Below, piece by piece: positions 12,501-25,285 of a DNA stretch of 64,000 bases; position 1 is the stretch's first letter; every line of letters begins with the position of its first letter. This DNA comes from Turbatrix aceti (taxonomy: Eukaryota > Nematoda > Chromadorea > Rhabditida > Panagrolaimidae), in the NCBI GenBank assembly GCA_963969345.1, contig OZ017769.1, positions 8,373,725 to 8,437,724 of the forward strand. Reading direction: 5' to 3'. The notes below the pieces were generated by a model, which was not told the origin of the DNA, ran no database searches, and was given only the letters and a program-made list of their open reading frames with translations. A program made the position numbers and the translations under genes.

Positions 12501-15500
12501 TCAAGTCGGTGAGTATACATGTTTTTTTGGTTCCTGCCGCGAAAATTAGTTGACTTTGGTTCCCGCCACGAAATTTTTTTTTCGGGGGTTTTACGATTAC
12601 AAACGTCATGTTTATTTTTTTTTTGGTTTTACGATAGGATTTTTTTTGGAATATTTACTTCTTGTTCTTGTTCCGCAGCGTAAATTTTTTATATCCAAAA
12701 TATCAATTTCCCATTTTTTTATTCATTTGGCCTTGTTTTTTAACGGCATCCGTGTTGAATACCTTTTTTTACGGTCCGTTTAGATGGACGGAGACCTGCC
12801 TACATAGGCCTATGCCGTGCATATACGGAACCAGATTTTTTGTTTACACTGTGTGTGAAAGGGAAAAATATCCGTAAGTGTATATAGCTCGAATTTGGCA
12901 TGCCTGGAGCGCTTGCTATCTGTCTGCTGTCCAGTGAACCACGACTAATGTTACAGTTCTCTTTCTCTCTTCAACCTGGCTCAAAGATTATAATTTGATA
13001 TTTGGTACTGCAAAAAAGAGGGAAATGTGCAATTGGATTGTTTTTATAGTTTGAATTTCTGAAACGATGAGTAGTTGTTTTTACCGATACGGGGGATAGA
13101 TGCAAGGTCATAAATTTTATTAATGATCAGGTGTTTGCGGTTAACAAAAAATATTTTTAGTTATTTTTGGATTTTTTTGGTGTAGAACTATAAAAGTATT
13201 TTTCACATTTTTGCGGTTTTTTGAGGGGATTGAAAAAATTTGGGGATTTTGTAAAGAAATTTTTGGAACTTTTATTTTGCTGTTAACGGGAATTGAGGTA
13301 GATGGGCGACAAAAAAACATGTTTTTGCGTGAATTATCCATTACCACTGCTCGATGCTGACCCTGCAGCAGCCCCATAGAGATACAATAATATGAGGTAG
13401 TTTGGAGAGAAGAGAAATGCGATTACGATAGCGTAATGGCAATTCTTCTGGGAATGGGATGCGGGAGATTGTTGTTGTACTGTGACGCAATCCTCCAGTC
13501 ATCAGACCTGCTGCTAAAAAATATATACTCGAATGCATGACGGACGCATACATAAGTGCAAACACGTTTTTGGATGCCAGAAAAAAAACCTTGCGGACGG
13601 AAATTGTTGTACGTTGGTTATGCAGTTGTGCATTGAAGAGAAAATCGAAGCGTTTTGATGACGGTTGATTTTTGAACGATGAACGAACGCATCATGGCTT
13701 CGGGGACGTAACTGCGACTGCGAAAAAGCAAAAATTGCGGGGATTGGTTAATTTTATTCTGGCGAAATAAATATTTTTAATTTGGGTTTTTGACCGTCGA
13801 ATTTTTTTGCAGAAGATGCAGGTGCATTCAGACGCGATAATCGAAGCAATCCGAACTCGGTTTCTCTCTGGCGACAGTCTAAGCGCCGGTTTCGACGGTT
13901 CATGAACAAACGGGTCGTTTCTCGGGGCCGAAAATCCTTGCCAACACTCGTCCTCGTTTCGTCCAATGTCTGGTGCACAAAATTCAAGATCACGACCCCG
14001 GGCATCGATACGCTACCCGATTGCCTCGCCCACGTTGTCTATAAGACTTCTGTGCTTCACCTTCAGCCCCGGCAGATGACCATCCACCTCGCCGACCTCC
14101 GGGAACCCGTCCAGCTCACCGACTCCCCCCGACCCGCCGTCGAAGAATCCTCACCCTTCACACTCTCGCCCAAATCGGCCAACTATGAAAGCGAAGAAGT
14201 TCGACGCCTTCTATCCGACGATTTTGATGGAATCGAATTCGACGGAGACCACGAAACCGAACTTCTCGCAGAAGAACGCGTGTTTTTCACAAATATCATG
14301 GCTGAGTTTGAAAATCTCCGAACGGCACTTCTCCAGCACATTGAGCGCATGAATCAGTGCGCTGCTGACCTGGAAGTTGCTTCTTCGCAGATGGTGGTCA
14401 AAAAGGTGGCTACAGCGTGCTCGAAGCAGTCGCAGCTGCCCTCAGCTCCGACGAATACCCCGGTTCTGGACCATCACAGCCCCTTTCCATCGACGTCCGC
14501 CGGTCTCCCGCTGCCCAACGAGGATTTCTGGAAAAACAAGCTTCAGAACATTGAATTCATCGATGACAACGAAAACAGCAACAACGATAGCGCGGATGAC
14601 ACGACCCAGCTGCTGTCGGGAGGAGCGTCGTCTTCTACGGCGCCGTCCCCGACGAAGGCGAAGGTCGACAGAAGGCCACCTGCGCCAGCACCTGCACAAG
14701 CGCCAGCGGCAGTAGCGACGTCTGGAGAGGAAGGAACGATGACGGCAACCAAAAAGCAGAAGCAGATCCGGGACATTCGACGAGCGGTTGAAAAACTGTC
14801 GTTGATGGCGGACGAGCTGTCTTCGAAGCGACCCCACGAATCGGTTCAACAGCCCCATGCGGGAGGCAATGGACGGAATGCGTCTGCGAATCTCAGGGTC
14901 GGAAACAACACCGTTGGCTCCAAGGCCGCTCCGGTGCCTTTTGTAAGTTGTTTTCCGAGAAGAAAGGTAAATTATTGGAGAATTTTTTTTTGGATTTTTT
15001 TCGCTTTGCTTTGCTTTTTTTAACGAATTGAATTGAGGATTGATGATTAGCAAAGCGTTTTGACGACGAATAATTTTTGCTTCTAACACGGTAAAATAAT
15101 GCTTTTTTTTGTGGAAAAGTATAATAATTTTATAGTTACCTTTTTTTTCGCATTTATCAGTTTTGCATATTTTTTTTGTTAAAATTTTTGACTTAGTTAA
15201 GATTTTTTTAGATGGAAGAAAGCCCGGCTATCCTGACGGTAGGCCAGCTGCGTGCCGAAGTACGGAGAGTAGCCCAGCTCGTAACGCAGGTCGAAGGCAG
15301 GATCTCCAACGAGGTACTCCATGACATCCGAGGCGATCTCCTCCAGAGAATACAACACATCAAATCGGTGCTTGGCGACGCTACTTTCGACGAGGTTGCT
15401 GCGAATTCACCCGTGAAAAAGGGACGAAAGGCTGGAAAGAGGAAAGGCAAGAAGGAGAAGCCCGCACGGAGGCTTCTGACGATGACCAACAAGACGCCTT

Positions 15501-15770
15501 TCTGGAACGAGCAGACTCAGGTTTATCAGGTGCATTTTTGGCGGTGAAGAGGAAAAAATTGGTTCTATGTTTTTTTTGTTTCAGTTGGATTTCGGCGGTC
15601 GAGTCACCCAGGAATCGGCCAAAAACTTCCAAATTGAGTACAACTCGGAGCAAGTCATGCAATTTGGACGCATCGAAAACGGAGCTTATACCCTGGATTT
15701 CTGTTCGCCGTTTTCCGTTGTCCAGGCTTTTTCGATTGCTCTTGCCAGCATCACGCAGAGGCTCAAGTGA
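9600..15770 (+). CDS. Tubby-like protein 4 (TULP4) orthologue: WD40 plus split tubby domain
   Basis: Seven exons: 9600-10104, 11444-11816, 11898-12186, 12244-12508, 13813-14942, 15212-15529 and 15585-15770, totalling 3066 nt (1021 aa) in phase. The N-terminal half is a WD40 propeller, with NFNLRGHHSPIVHVSW and RWSVELVNDRG matching the TULP4 family closely. Then comes the family segment MGGLVPILLGRQ...PQFVI, where TULP4 proteins carry a SOCS-box-like region. The tubby domain is split, as in other TULP4 proteins. Its first part, SNVWCTKFKI...VVYKTSVLHLQPRQMTIHL, is in exon 5. A long acidic/Ser/Ala-rich insertion follows. The end is TPFWNEQTQVYQ plus DFGGRVTQESAKNFQIEY and FCSPFSVVQAFSIAL, finishing ITQRLK-stop. 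Vertebrate TULP4 is proposed to be a Cullin-RING substrate receptor that binds phosphoinositide; that role is inferred here. Intron 1 (1.34 kb) and intron 4 (1.30 kb) are the long ones. Confidence 0.95.
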
Positions 15771-18700
15771 GCCCCGATCGATGGCGCGTCTTGTTCTACC
15801 GGTTACGATCTGAATCCGTCGGCCGGGATTCTCTGCCCTGTTGTGACCCAACTTCACCCCCTCCTCTAAAATCGGCTGCGTTTTGTTAACGATTGATTGC
15901 CCCCCCCCTCCAAAACCCCGTCTGACCCTGTTTATTTCACCCCATAGAATTTCAAAGAGTCTGTTATCCCGCTTCTTCTACGCCCTCACCTTCTTCAGAG
16001 CTGCGTTCGGTTTGTTTGCGCAGCTAGCGTGCGAGTGTTGTACAGTTTTCAACAATTGTTGCCTTGTTCAACCACAATTACAATTCTTAATAATAAATGT
16101 ATTCCAATTGCTCAAATTTATGACTGAATGGAAAGCAGGGATTTTAGACTTTTTTTGGGGCTTTAGGTGATTTTTTTGGAAAAATTGGTCGAATAAAAAA
16201 TTTTTACTGCGATAATAAAAATTTTAAATATAATTATAAAATATTTTTGGAATGGGAGAGTTTGTCAGACAAAATACAAATATCACAGTTTTTACATTAA
16301 AAAAAACCAATTTGAAAGTGACTACAAAAATATTGATAATAATAAATTGAGGCTGATAATTATTTTTTTTTTTAATATTTTTTTATAAATATTTATAAAT
16401 ACTTTTGTGGTCATTTTTTGAGCTCATGTCAGCTCGAATGATAAATTTGGTCGGTCGCGTCATCGATTAAAAAAAAGGACCTCTCCGGCGACGTAAACAA
16501 CTCACGTGATAGATACATGTGTCCTACAACGGCAACATTGCACTTGTACGTGTATACGTACGTGTGTACGCTGAATCAGAGTACACGCAGCAGAACATGA
16601 ACGGAGTGAACATAAAAAATTGTCGGTTGTTAAAAACCGGTTAAAAGCATTACTGTTTTTTTTTGCAGAACGAGTAAAAAAATTAGTTCATGTCTTCGAT
16701 CGACGGGGTAAATGAAGTTTTTTTTCGGCGAATTTCTGATTATTGTTGAAATCAACAAAATCAGACACCGCCGCTAACTAAGGGGAAGGCCTCACCGGAA
16801 GACAGTCAGCGTCTGGGGAAAGAAACTGTTTTTTTTCCGTCAGCAGAGTTATAAACAATTTTTTGTCCAAATTAAATAACAATTATTTACCGTTGATTAG
16901 ACCGCCCGGGGTCTCGTGGGCTCATAGCGATCACAAAACAAAAATCTCCCCTTCGTCGGTTTTCCCAGAATTTTTTTCTGCGTTTCAAAACGTTTGTTTT
17001 CCTGAAACCATTGATCTGGTCTCGGCTCGGTCGTATTTTTACACAATAAATGATTGAAGCACATTTTTTTTAAAACTGTCAAGACGTTCTTTTTTTACCA
17101 ACAAAAAGCTGAAATGCATCAAAACAACTGTTCGCCTGGATAAACAACGAAAATAGCGGAAGAATGAATGCTTACTTTTTTTCTCTCGGAAAAAAAAGGT
17201 AAACAAGTTCGGATCAATCCTTGTTTTTTTTCTTCCTTTGCCTGGATTTCAGAAAAATTGGTTGCTTTACGTTTTTTTTAACCACCTTTTATTTTATATT
17301 TTTCAAGTATTATATTTTTTTCCGGGATTTTCCCGAAACACCGATTTTTGATCTTTTCTTCCCGTAAAAATTATTTTTGATGACAAAGACATCTGCAAGA
17401 AGACGGGCACGTGCAACAGACAATGTTGATCCTCTGTTTTCGACTTCAACTAGATTTTTACAATTCTGTGCGTTTTTTGAACTTTTCAAGGAACAGAGGC
17501 CCTGGGCCCCCAGGCCAGCCATCACACCACACTCACTACCGATCATGTAGTCAGTTTGTCCTCGGGTACCCGTTCTCCCTCCCTCCTCCTTCCGGACAAC
17601 AGCAAGCATATTTTGTTTGTCAGCGCTTCTCGACTTACTGATTGTGATTGAGCCCCGTGGACTTTGCTCTACAGGGCAGAAATTGGAATTGGAATGGGGT
17701 TGGATCTGTCTTCTATTTAGGCAAGGCTCGTTTTTTTTCCGGCCTTTGGCCTTACTAAATTTTCGAGTTGTAGTTGGAGTACCTGAACGACGTACGTACG
17801 TCGTTCAAGCTAGCGCACAAAGCCATTGTCGGGTCGATAGAGTGCCGATTGTCTAATTGGGTCAGTCAACACAGTATTTGAGTAGAAAGAAGCAATAATA
17901 CTTGTTTACCAGTGCCGTAATAACAGTATTATATTTACACCGTTATTTAAAAAAAATTAAATTTTATTTTTAAGCACGGCACTTCAAAATAAGTTTAAAA
18001 AATCAAGCGTGTTTCTGATACCTTCTTTTAACCATCATGATATGATATACGTATAAAAGTTATATTTTTGAGGACAAACCCCTATCAGTATCAGTCTTAC
18101 TCTTGCTGATACTGATATAACTATTAGTATCAAACTCTGATATATGCAGCTTTATTAAGGACCGGTCGAGCCGCTTTTTTTACGGTCTGGCCCGGCCTGG
18201 CGGGGGCCGGCAAAAAATCGGTCCGTTGAGGTCTTCTAGCAGGGATGGATGAACTTTTGTGTTACTTCGCGAAGAAAATTGATTTTTTCTGTTCGTTTTC
18301 GTCCATGAACGAAGAACTTTTTTTATCGCTTTCCTTGGCGAAACAAGCTAGCGCGCAAAGTCATCGCGAATAAAGCCAAATCTTTGGAACAATTATGGTG
18401 TTGTCTTTGCGAATGCGAGGATGATTTATCGTGCCTCACCGGGCACAATTCACACTTGCCGCAGCTGCGGCCGCAGTCGCTCCGAACCTTATCGCTGAGA
18501 ACCTGGCCTCTGCGGTGTCTGCGGTGTCTGCGCGCGCGGAGATAAAGACTCGAACAATTTGAATACGACCTGACCCCATTGTCTTATAGTCTCCTCCCCC
18601 TTTTGTGGTCCATATAATTACGGCACGGCGCGCCATATTTTGCTCAGTTGGAAACTTGGTCGGAGTGGTTATTGGTCGTCTTTGTAGCTCTTAATTAACC

Positions 18701-20225
18701 AAGCGAGTGGTCAAGGCGAGGTTTTTAGAGCAACCAATAAATCATATCCACCAACTTTGTCCTCTGATTGGAGCCGTATGCGTCGGGTTCTATCCAGGGT
18801 TCTATCAATATACCGAACAAAGTTTTGGTAAAATTAAGATACATACATAAAAAATCGGTGTTCGGTTATGAATACGGTCAAAATTGTTCAAAAGCTTTTT
18901 TTATAATGTTGGCGTTCGTTCACGGACAAAAAAATCTGTTGTTCACCGATACCTGGCTTTCCACGATTTCCCCACGATGTGATCTCCCGGACCCGGGGAT
19001 CCCCTTTTCTTATCTGCCCCCATAATCTCGGGGAAAGCACGACAAACGGTCTTGTCTGTTCGCGGATAAAAAATACGCAAACGAAGGCTCGTTCGAGTTC
19101 GATCGCGTTGAACCGTCCAATTGCTTTTCTTCGAGTCTGAATGTTTGTACTTTGCTTTTTTACTTCGACCAAACCCCAAAAACAGCCGCATCTGACGGCG
19201 TTTGCGTAAAATACATTTTACTTTTTTTTCTTTCTCAAAAATGCTTTTATCTGGGTCTCGTCTGCGTTCCTTTTTTCATTCTGATAAAAAAAAGTTACGA
19301 TCGATAGGGTCCCCAAAAAAATCAAGAGCAGAAAACAGAAAATGGTCGTAATTTACGCATACGTTTATTTTTTTCTCCGCGAGACAGGCACGCCCTCGGG
19401 GCAATGACGTTCGACTTTTGTTCTCTGGTTGATGTCGAGGGGGCTCGGGCTGCACTTGATCTCGTTTGGTACCGGACCAGGTGAAATTTATTTTGATATC
19501 AATTTTTTTCTAAAATATTTTTTTATTTCGAACATTGTAGCCTAGAATCCGACTTCTGAAGTAGATTTTTCGCATCAGTTCCATTTATGCATTTCCGATC
19601 CCATCTAGTAACCTGACCCAAACCTAACCGCAGGGCAAAAAATGCACGTTCCCGTTCGCTTCTTTCGCTCGTTCGGTCATGCGCCGCGCACACGGCAGCG
19701 TAAACATAAAAGTCACCAGACAGACAAACAACGCTTGCGGCTCTGCATGATGATGCGTGGTGGCCTCCACGACGACGATGGAGTAAACCGTGTTTGTCGT
19801 CGTCGTCGTGCAGGGTGTTGCGGCGCAGGAGGAGGAGGGCAAACCACACCAGCTGGCGCTAAGCAAAGTAAGAATGAGGATATGGATTTCTTTTCCTATT
19901 CCCCGTTCCATTGTCAGAGGCAACAATTTGAACGTATTTGCGAAGCTTGGAGGCTGTAAAGTTGTTCATGACTCTGGATTTCACTTTAGGCTCAAAAAAG
20001 TTTATCTTTGTTTTTTCGCGGTTGAGGTCTCGTCGGGAAAATAATCGCTTCATTTGTTTTTTATTTCGCTCTATTTTTTCGCGATTCATTGTTTTTTATT
20101 CGTGTGTGCTAAATTCGGCTTTGCATGCCGGGGGGGATATTTGCGATTCGGCTAGCTGGCGTATTTTGCATTACGTGTTTATCCCTGTTGCTCGGTCAAG
20201 TCATCCACCACTTTTCAGGTAAACC
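15771..20225. other. Gene-poor intergenic block
   Basis: 4.45 kb between the TULP4-like gene and glycerol-3-phosphate dehydrogenase. It starts with the TULP4 3' UTR (AATAAA near 16090). It contains T-runs, a perfect 24-nt palindrome at 17784-17807 and a GC-rich Ala-coding-like patch near 18440-18560 that I could not turn into a gene. A TTTTCAG acceptor sits at 20213-20219, 6 nt before the next ATG, and looks like a spliced-leader or 5' UTR acceptor. Confidence 0.5.
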
Positions 20226-23132
20226 ATGGCGGCACGACGATTGCTCAAATCGAAAGCGCTGGTTACAGCCAGCGTCCTTGCCGCTAGCGGCTGCGGAATC
20301 TGGTATCTCGATGCGACGAATGAGGATCGCTTCCGTCGACGCATGATTTCCCACTTTGGACTCGCCCAGACAGCCCACGCAGATATTCTGTCCTCGCTCA
20401 ACGTACGCCCCTCGTCAGCACTTCCGCTCCGCGAAGACCTCATCAAATCGCTCAAGGAAGAGGATTTCGACATCCTCATCATCGGCGGTGGCGCGACAGG
20501 TGCTGGCGTTGCCCTCGATTCTACGACCCGTGGTCTCAAGACGGCACTCGTCGAGTTGGATGACTACTCATCTGGCACGTCGTCTCGGTCTACAAAGCTC
20601 ATCCATGGCGGTGTGCGATATCTGCAGGCTGCTATTTTTGGCTTGGATCTCGAACAGTACCGCATGGTTAAGGAGGCGCTGTTTGAGCGGGCTAATCTTC
20701 TAGAAATTGCTCCGCATCTCAGTGGACCCCTTCCTATCATGCTGCCGGTTTACAAGTGAGTTTTTTTTTGGGTAAAATCGGCCTAAAATCATATTGAGCT
20801 GAAATTCTTTTTTTTGGGGGCTAAAAATGACCTAAAAACACTTTTTTGGGCTAAAAATTGCCTAAAATTGCTTTTTTAACCCGAAAGTTGCCTAAAATTT
20901 CCCAAATTTACAGATACTGGCAAATCCCCTACTTCTGGGCCGGAATCAAAGCCTACGACCTGGTCTCCGGCAAGCGAGTCCTCAAAAACTCGTTTTACAT
21001 CTCGAAGGACCAGGCCCTCGAGCGATTCCCCATGCTCAAGCGCGAGGCGCTCAAAGGCGCGCTCATCTACTACGACGGCCAGCACAACGACGCCCGCATG
21101 AACCTCGCCATCATCCTGACTGCCATCAGACACGGCGCCAAGTGCGCGAATCACTGCAAAGTTGAGCGTCTGCTCAAGAACGCGGCCGGCAAAGTCATCG
21201 GCGCCCACGTCAAGGACACGAGGACGAACGCCGAATGGGACATCAAGGCGAAGGTGGTCGTCAATGCGACTGGGCCCTTCACCGATTCTATCCGACTCAT
21301 GGCGGATCCCGAGACGAAACCCATCTGTCAGGCAGCCGCTGGCGTGCACATCGTCATGCCCGGATACTACACGCCTACGAATACCGGTCTCCTAGACCCT
21401 GCGACCAGCGATGGACGTGTTATCTTCTTCCTACCGTGGCAGAGGATGACGGTCGCCGGCACGACAGACGCCAAGTCTGAGGTTACGTTCACGCCGGCTC
21501 CTGAGAACAGGGACATTGAGTTCATCCTCGGCGAGATCAGAAGATACCTCAGCAAGGACATCTCGGTGCGTCGTGGTGACGTCATGAGCGCGTGGAGTGG
21601 ACTCCGACCTCTGGTTCGTGATCCTAACAAGGCTGACACCAAGTCTCTCGCCAGGAACCACGTTATCGAAGTTTCGGCTGCTGGTCTCGTCACGATTGCA
21701 GGTGAGTGCACTTTTTCGTGTCGGGACACTTTTTTTTTGTTTTTTGAACCTAAACTTCTTTTTTGACACTTTTCTGTTTTTTTTGAACCTAAACAAGCAA
21801 TTTTTTTCTTTCAGGCGGCAAATGGACGACCTACCGTCACATGGCTGAGGAAACGGTCGATACTGCGATCAAGACGGCCAACCTGAAGCCAACGAACGGC
21901 TGCGTAACCCCCGGCTTGCTCCTCGACGGCGCTCACGACTACGATCCGCTTCTCTACGTCCATCTCGTGCAGGATTACGGTCTTGACGCCGATGTTGCCC
22001 AGCACCTCGCTTCCACGTACGGCGATCGCGCCTTCGTAGTCGCACGTATGTGCAAGATGACGGGCAAGCGCTGGCCCATCATTGGTCACCGCCTCCACGA
22101 AGAATTCCCCTACCTCGAAGCCGAAGTCCGCTACGCTGTCCGCGAATACGCGCTCACAGCCATCGACGTTATTGCTCGTCGCCTGAGACTTGCGTTCCTC
22201 AACTCCTACGCAGCCCACGAAGTCCTCGAAAGCGTCGTTCGCATCATGGGCGAGGAATTGAACTGGTCGACTGCCGAGCAGATGAAGCAGCTCACCGAAG
22301 CCCGGAACTTCATTAACCACCAAATGGGCCAGGAAGCCAGACAACAGTCTGTATCCGACGTCCCGCTCAACCTTACCCGCGAAGAGATGAAGGCGGCCAA
22401 GGAACGCTTCAACCGACTCGATCGCGAAAAGAAAGGGCACATCACCGTCAATGATATTCGTCGTCACTTCAGGGTGAGTTTTGGGGACTTTTTGAACGTT
22501 TTCATTTTTATAGACGGAGTTTTGAACTCCCGAAAGGAAACGTGGTACGGCAATAGCGTACTCCTGAGGGGAAACGCTGATTACGAGTAAATCAGTCATT
22601 TTTAGGGTAAATTGATTACTAAAATAGAATTGTATCTGGTCTGGAGTGTTTTAACGTTTGATTTGATTTTTGAAAGCTAATATCTTTTGGGGTTTTAATT
22701 TGTGCTTCTAATACAATTTCGAATTTAAATTGCATCTTAGGATCATCCGATGCCGACGTCGTCCGTTTCAAAGGCCAGCACAAGATTTCAGGCGAGACAT
22801 TCTTTAATATTGTTCTTCGTTTTCACGTTTGCCTAAGTTTTTTGTAGTGTTGTTGGAGTGGAAACTTTTTTTTAGCGTGGTCGTAAAAATAATCTAAACA
22901 ACCCTTTTTTCAGGCCCACAACAATAAGATCGACGAAAGACTCCTCCACGAACTGCTCAACGAAGTGGATCTTAACAAAAACGGCGAAGTCGACCTCATG
23001 GAGTTCTTCCAGCTCTACTCTGGCATCAAGAACGGTCAGATCTCGCAGAGCCGACTCGCTCGCTACCTGGAAGAAATGCATCTCGAGGAACTTCATGCTC
23101 CGGACGTGACGCGCAGCGGTGGTGGCGTCTAG
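20226..23132 (+). CDS. Mitochondrial FAD-dependent glycerol-3-phosphate dehydrogenase (GPD2)
   Basis: Four exons, 20226-20755, 20914-21701, 21815-22473 and 22914-23132: 2196 nt, 731 aa, close to the metazoan length of about 727. It oxidises glycerol-3-phosphate to dihydroxyacetone phosphate on the outer face of the inner mitochondrial membrane and passes electrons to ubiquinone. A basic/hydrophobic N-terminus (residues 1-28) suits mitochondrial import. The FAD-binding dinucleotide motif DILIIGGGATGAGVALD (GGGATG at 87-92) is followed by SSRSTKLIHGGVRYLQ. Two EF-hands close the protein: loop DREKKGHITVND (642-653) and loop DLNKNGEVDLME (678-689). The first loop has Lys at a usual acidic position, so calcium binding may rest on the second. 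A possible 51-nt cassette exon lies in the last intron (see findings). AATAAA near 23412 is the likely polyadenylation signal. Confidence 0.96.
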
Positions 23133-23735
23133 ATTCATCGTTTTGAACTAGAAAGTCGTCTTTTTTCCTAGCCTTGCCATCGTGTCGTTCTCACCTTACT
23201 TAGTTCAACAGGTGCTGTGTATGTTGCATTTCTCACGCCACGCTGTTCATCGCCGCGAAATTTGGTATTCCGGCTTTCTCACTAATCTTTGGCGATTTTA
23301 ACTGTTTCTCCTCGTTATGATGTATCCTGCATTTTCGATCAATGCCGAACGACAACTGATTGTGCCCCATTTTGGGGGTCTGCGATGTGTCTAAATATTT
23401 TAACCAATTCGTAATAAACAAAGTTTGTTTCAAGGAGGTTTCTGGATTGCACGAGGGGTCAGTCGGATCATATTGAAATTTTTTTTAAATGTTTGTGAAT
23501 TGACGAGATTTGTCGAACGCTTTGATAATTTTGCTATATAATCTCAAAAAAACCAAAAATTATTAGGTTACATCGGAAAAAAATGATGTTTCCAGAACAA
23601 GACAATAAATATATTGTCTAGTTCATTTTTATCATATGCCATTTGCATAACCTGTAAAAACAGTTTTTAACGGCATTTCGTCCGAAGTCAAGCCTTTCTA
23701 GTCCTCTGAAAAAAACTTTTGCCTTGTGCTTCTGC

Positions 23736-24953
23736 ATGACGTTCATTACCCTGCTGCTCGCTTTGGTGTTTCTGTCATCGGCGGTTGGTCACGAGGGTCC
23801 AGGGTGCCCGTCAGAGCACTGGCAACCCTACATCGACATCGACGGAGACGTCTTTCCTCCCGGCACCATCAAGTGCTATGCGTACGCTTTGGAACAGAAA
23901 TCAAACGATGTGCCTTACAACGAGCTGTGTCTCGGTGTTCATCCGGATGCTTTTCCGGCTCTTCTGGAATCTGAAAAAGTTGTGGACTTCATCCGTGCGT
24001 AAATTTAAAATTAGTTCAAAATTGATTTCTTTACGGACAAATGTTTTTGTAGGCAATAACATTCTTATTCACAGTGATTGGTTCAACGTCGGTTACTACG
24101 TGGAAAAGGACGGTGTGGTCAGGGACTACCTGGGCAACAAAGCACCTTCAACACACGTCCTTCCATCGACCATTTCAAAACCCGAGGGATCCGATTCAAA
24201 AAATTTCCTGGCTCTCAGTTCGTATGATCTGCAGTTTTTCCCATTTGCCAAAAATGCATGGACTGTCTGTTCAGTTGATATAGTGCCTCCGAAAATCACT
24301 GCCTACACGCCTCCTCCGATCTACGCCAAAATGGACTGCCCAGAAGGCGAATGGGAACGCAAGAACCTTGGCTACGCGACAAAGTGCTTCAAGGTCCACA
24401 GGCCGAAGTTGATCAACCGTTGTCGCCTTGCTGAGGCCTGCCTAGAAGCCCATCCGTCTGCCCTGCCCGCCAGCATCCGCACCGAAGAGGAAAAACAGAA
24501 TCTGAGTGAGTTCTTTGACAAATTAGCTTGAAATTTGTTTTCAAAAATTTTTTTTTTTAAGAACACATGAGTGGTTACGTAACGGATAAGGTGTTGTACA
24601 CTGGCATGCACATCCCGTGCGATCCTGCCCAGCAAATCGATTCCAGTGGCCAGATCCGATTTATCCAGGTCAACGGCGAGCCTGTTCCTGACGGCATTCC
24701 GGACTCCATTGACAACTATAAAAGTAATATGAATACTCAGTACGTCGTAGGCTACCTTTACGAATCAATTCTTGGAAACGCCGGTAGCGTTTCCGGCAGA
24801 ATCGAAGACTTGCCGGATCGCGCGATGAACGCTCCAATATTGTGCGAAATTTATCTTTCTGAAGTACCGAAACGTAAAAGATGTCGCAATGGTTACCAGT
24901 TTCTCAAAGATGCTCTTCTCTGCTCCAGCGTACACCTTCAATCCTATTTATAG
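23736..24953 (+). CDS. Secreted double C-type-lectin-like protein, copy A
   Basis: Three exons, 23736-23994, 24053-24505 and 24562-24953: 1104 nt, 367 aa. A signal peptide (MTFITLLLALVFLSSAVG) predicts secretion. The mature protein has two related halves. The first opens GCPSEHW...GTIKCY...C..VHPDAFPALLE; the second opens CPEGEWERKNLGYATKCFKV...C.EAHPSALPASIRTEEEK, continues with YTGMHIPCDP...VNGEPVPDGIPDSIDN and ends with LCEIYL. The order CPxGW, KCFK, C, ASI, xGM, NGEP, CE follows the C-type lectin fold, but the Ca-coordinating EPN/QPD and WND motifs are not visible, so sugar binding by the classical site is unlikely. Both introns are phase 1 and lie at equivalent places in the two halves. 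Family assignment by pattern only; function unknown. Confidence 0.85.
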
Positions 24954-25285
24954 TTACTTTTTGAGATTTTTTGACTCGATTTGAATTTTTTGACTTATAA
25001 ATGTAATAAATTTAGTGTAAACAAGTATTTGGGACGATTTTAGACTTTATTAGAAAATAAAAAAGAAGCGGATAACTCAACTTGTCTTCTGCCTTGTTGA
25101 TCACGATTTACTCTCAATAAAACAAAAAAAAAGAAAGAAAAATAAGCCGTCATTAAAAAAATTTAAAAATGTATCCATAAAATTCAAAAAACGTTTAAGG
25201 TAAAAAACGTGATTAAAAACGCTAATTTGTATTTAAAATTTGAAATATTAGCTTGAAATAAAGTGTTGATTAGCGAAAGATTTCT

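Noticed and set aside
18436..18636. Ala-rich GC patch as a gene
   Set aside because: Plus-strand frame is blocked upstream by a stop and the minus frame is Ala/Arg low complexity without an acceptor.
19523..19959. Overlapping ORFs on both strands
   Set aside because: No family features, no splice sites in phase, and composition like the surrounding intergenic DNA.
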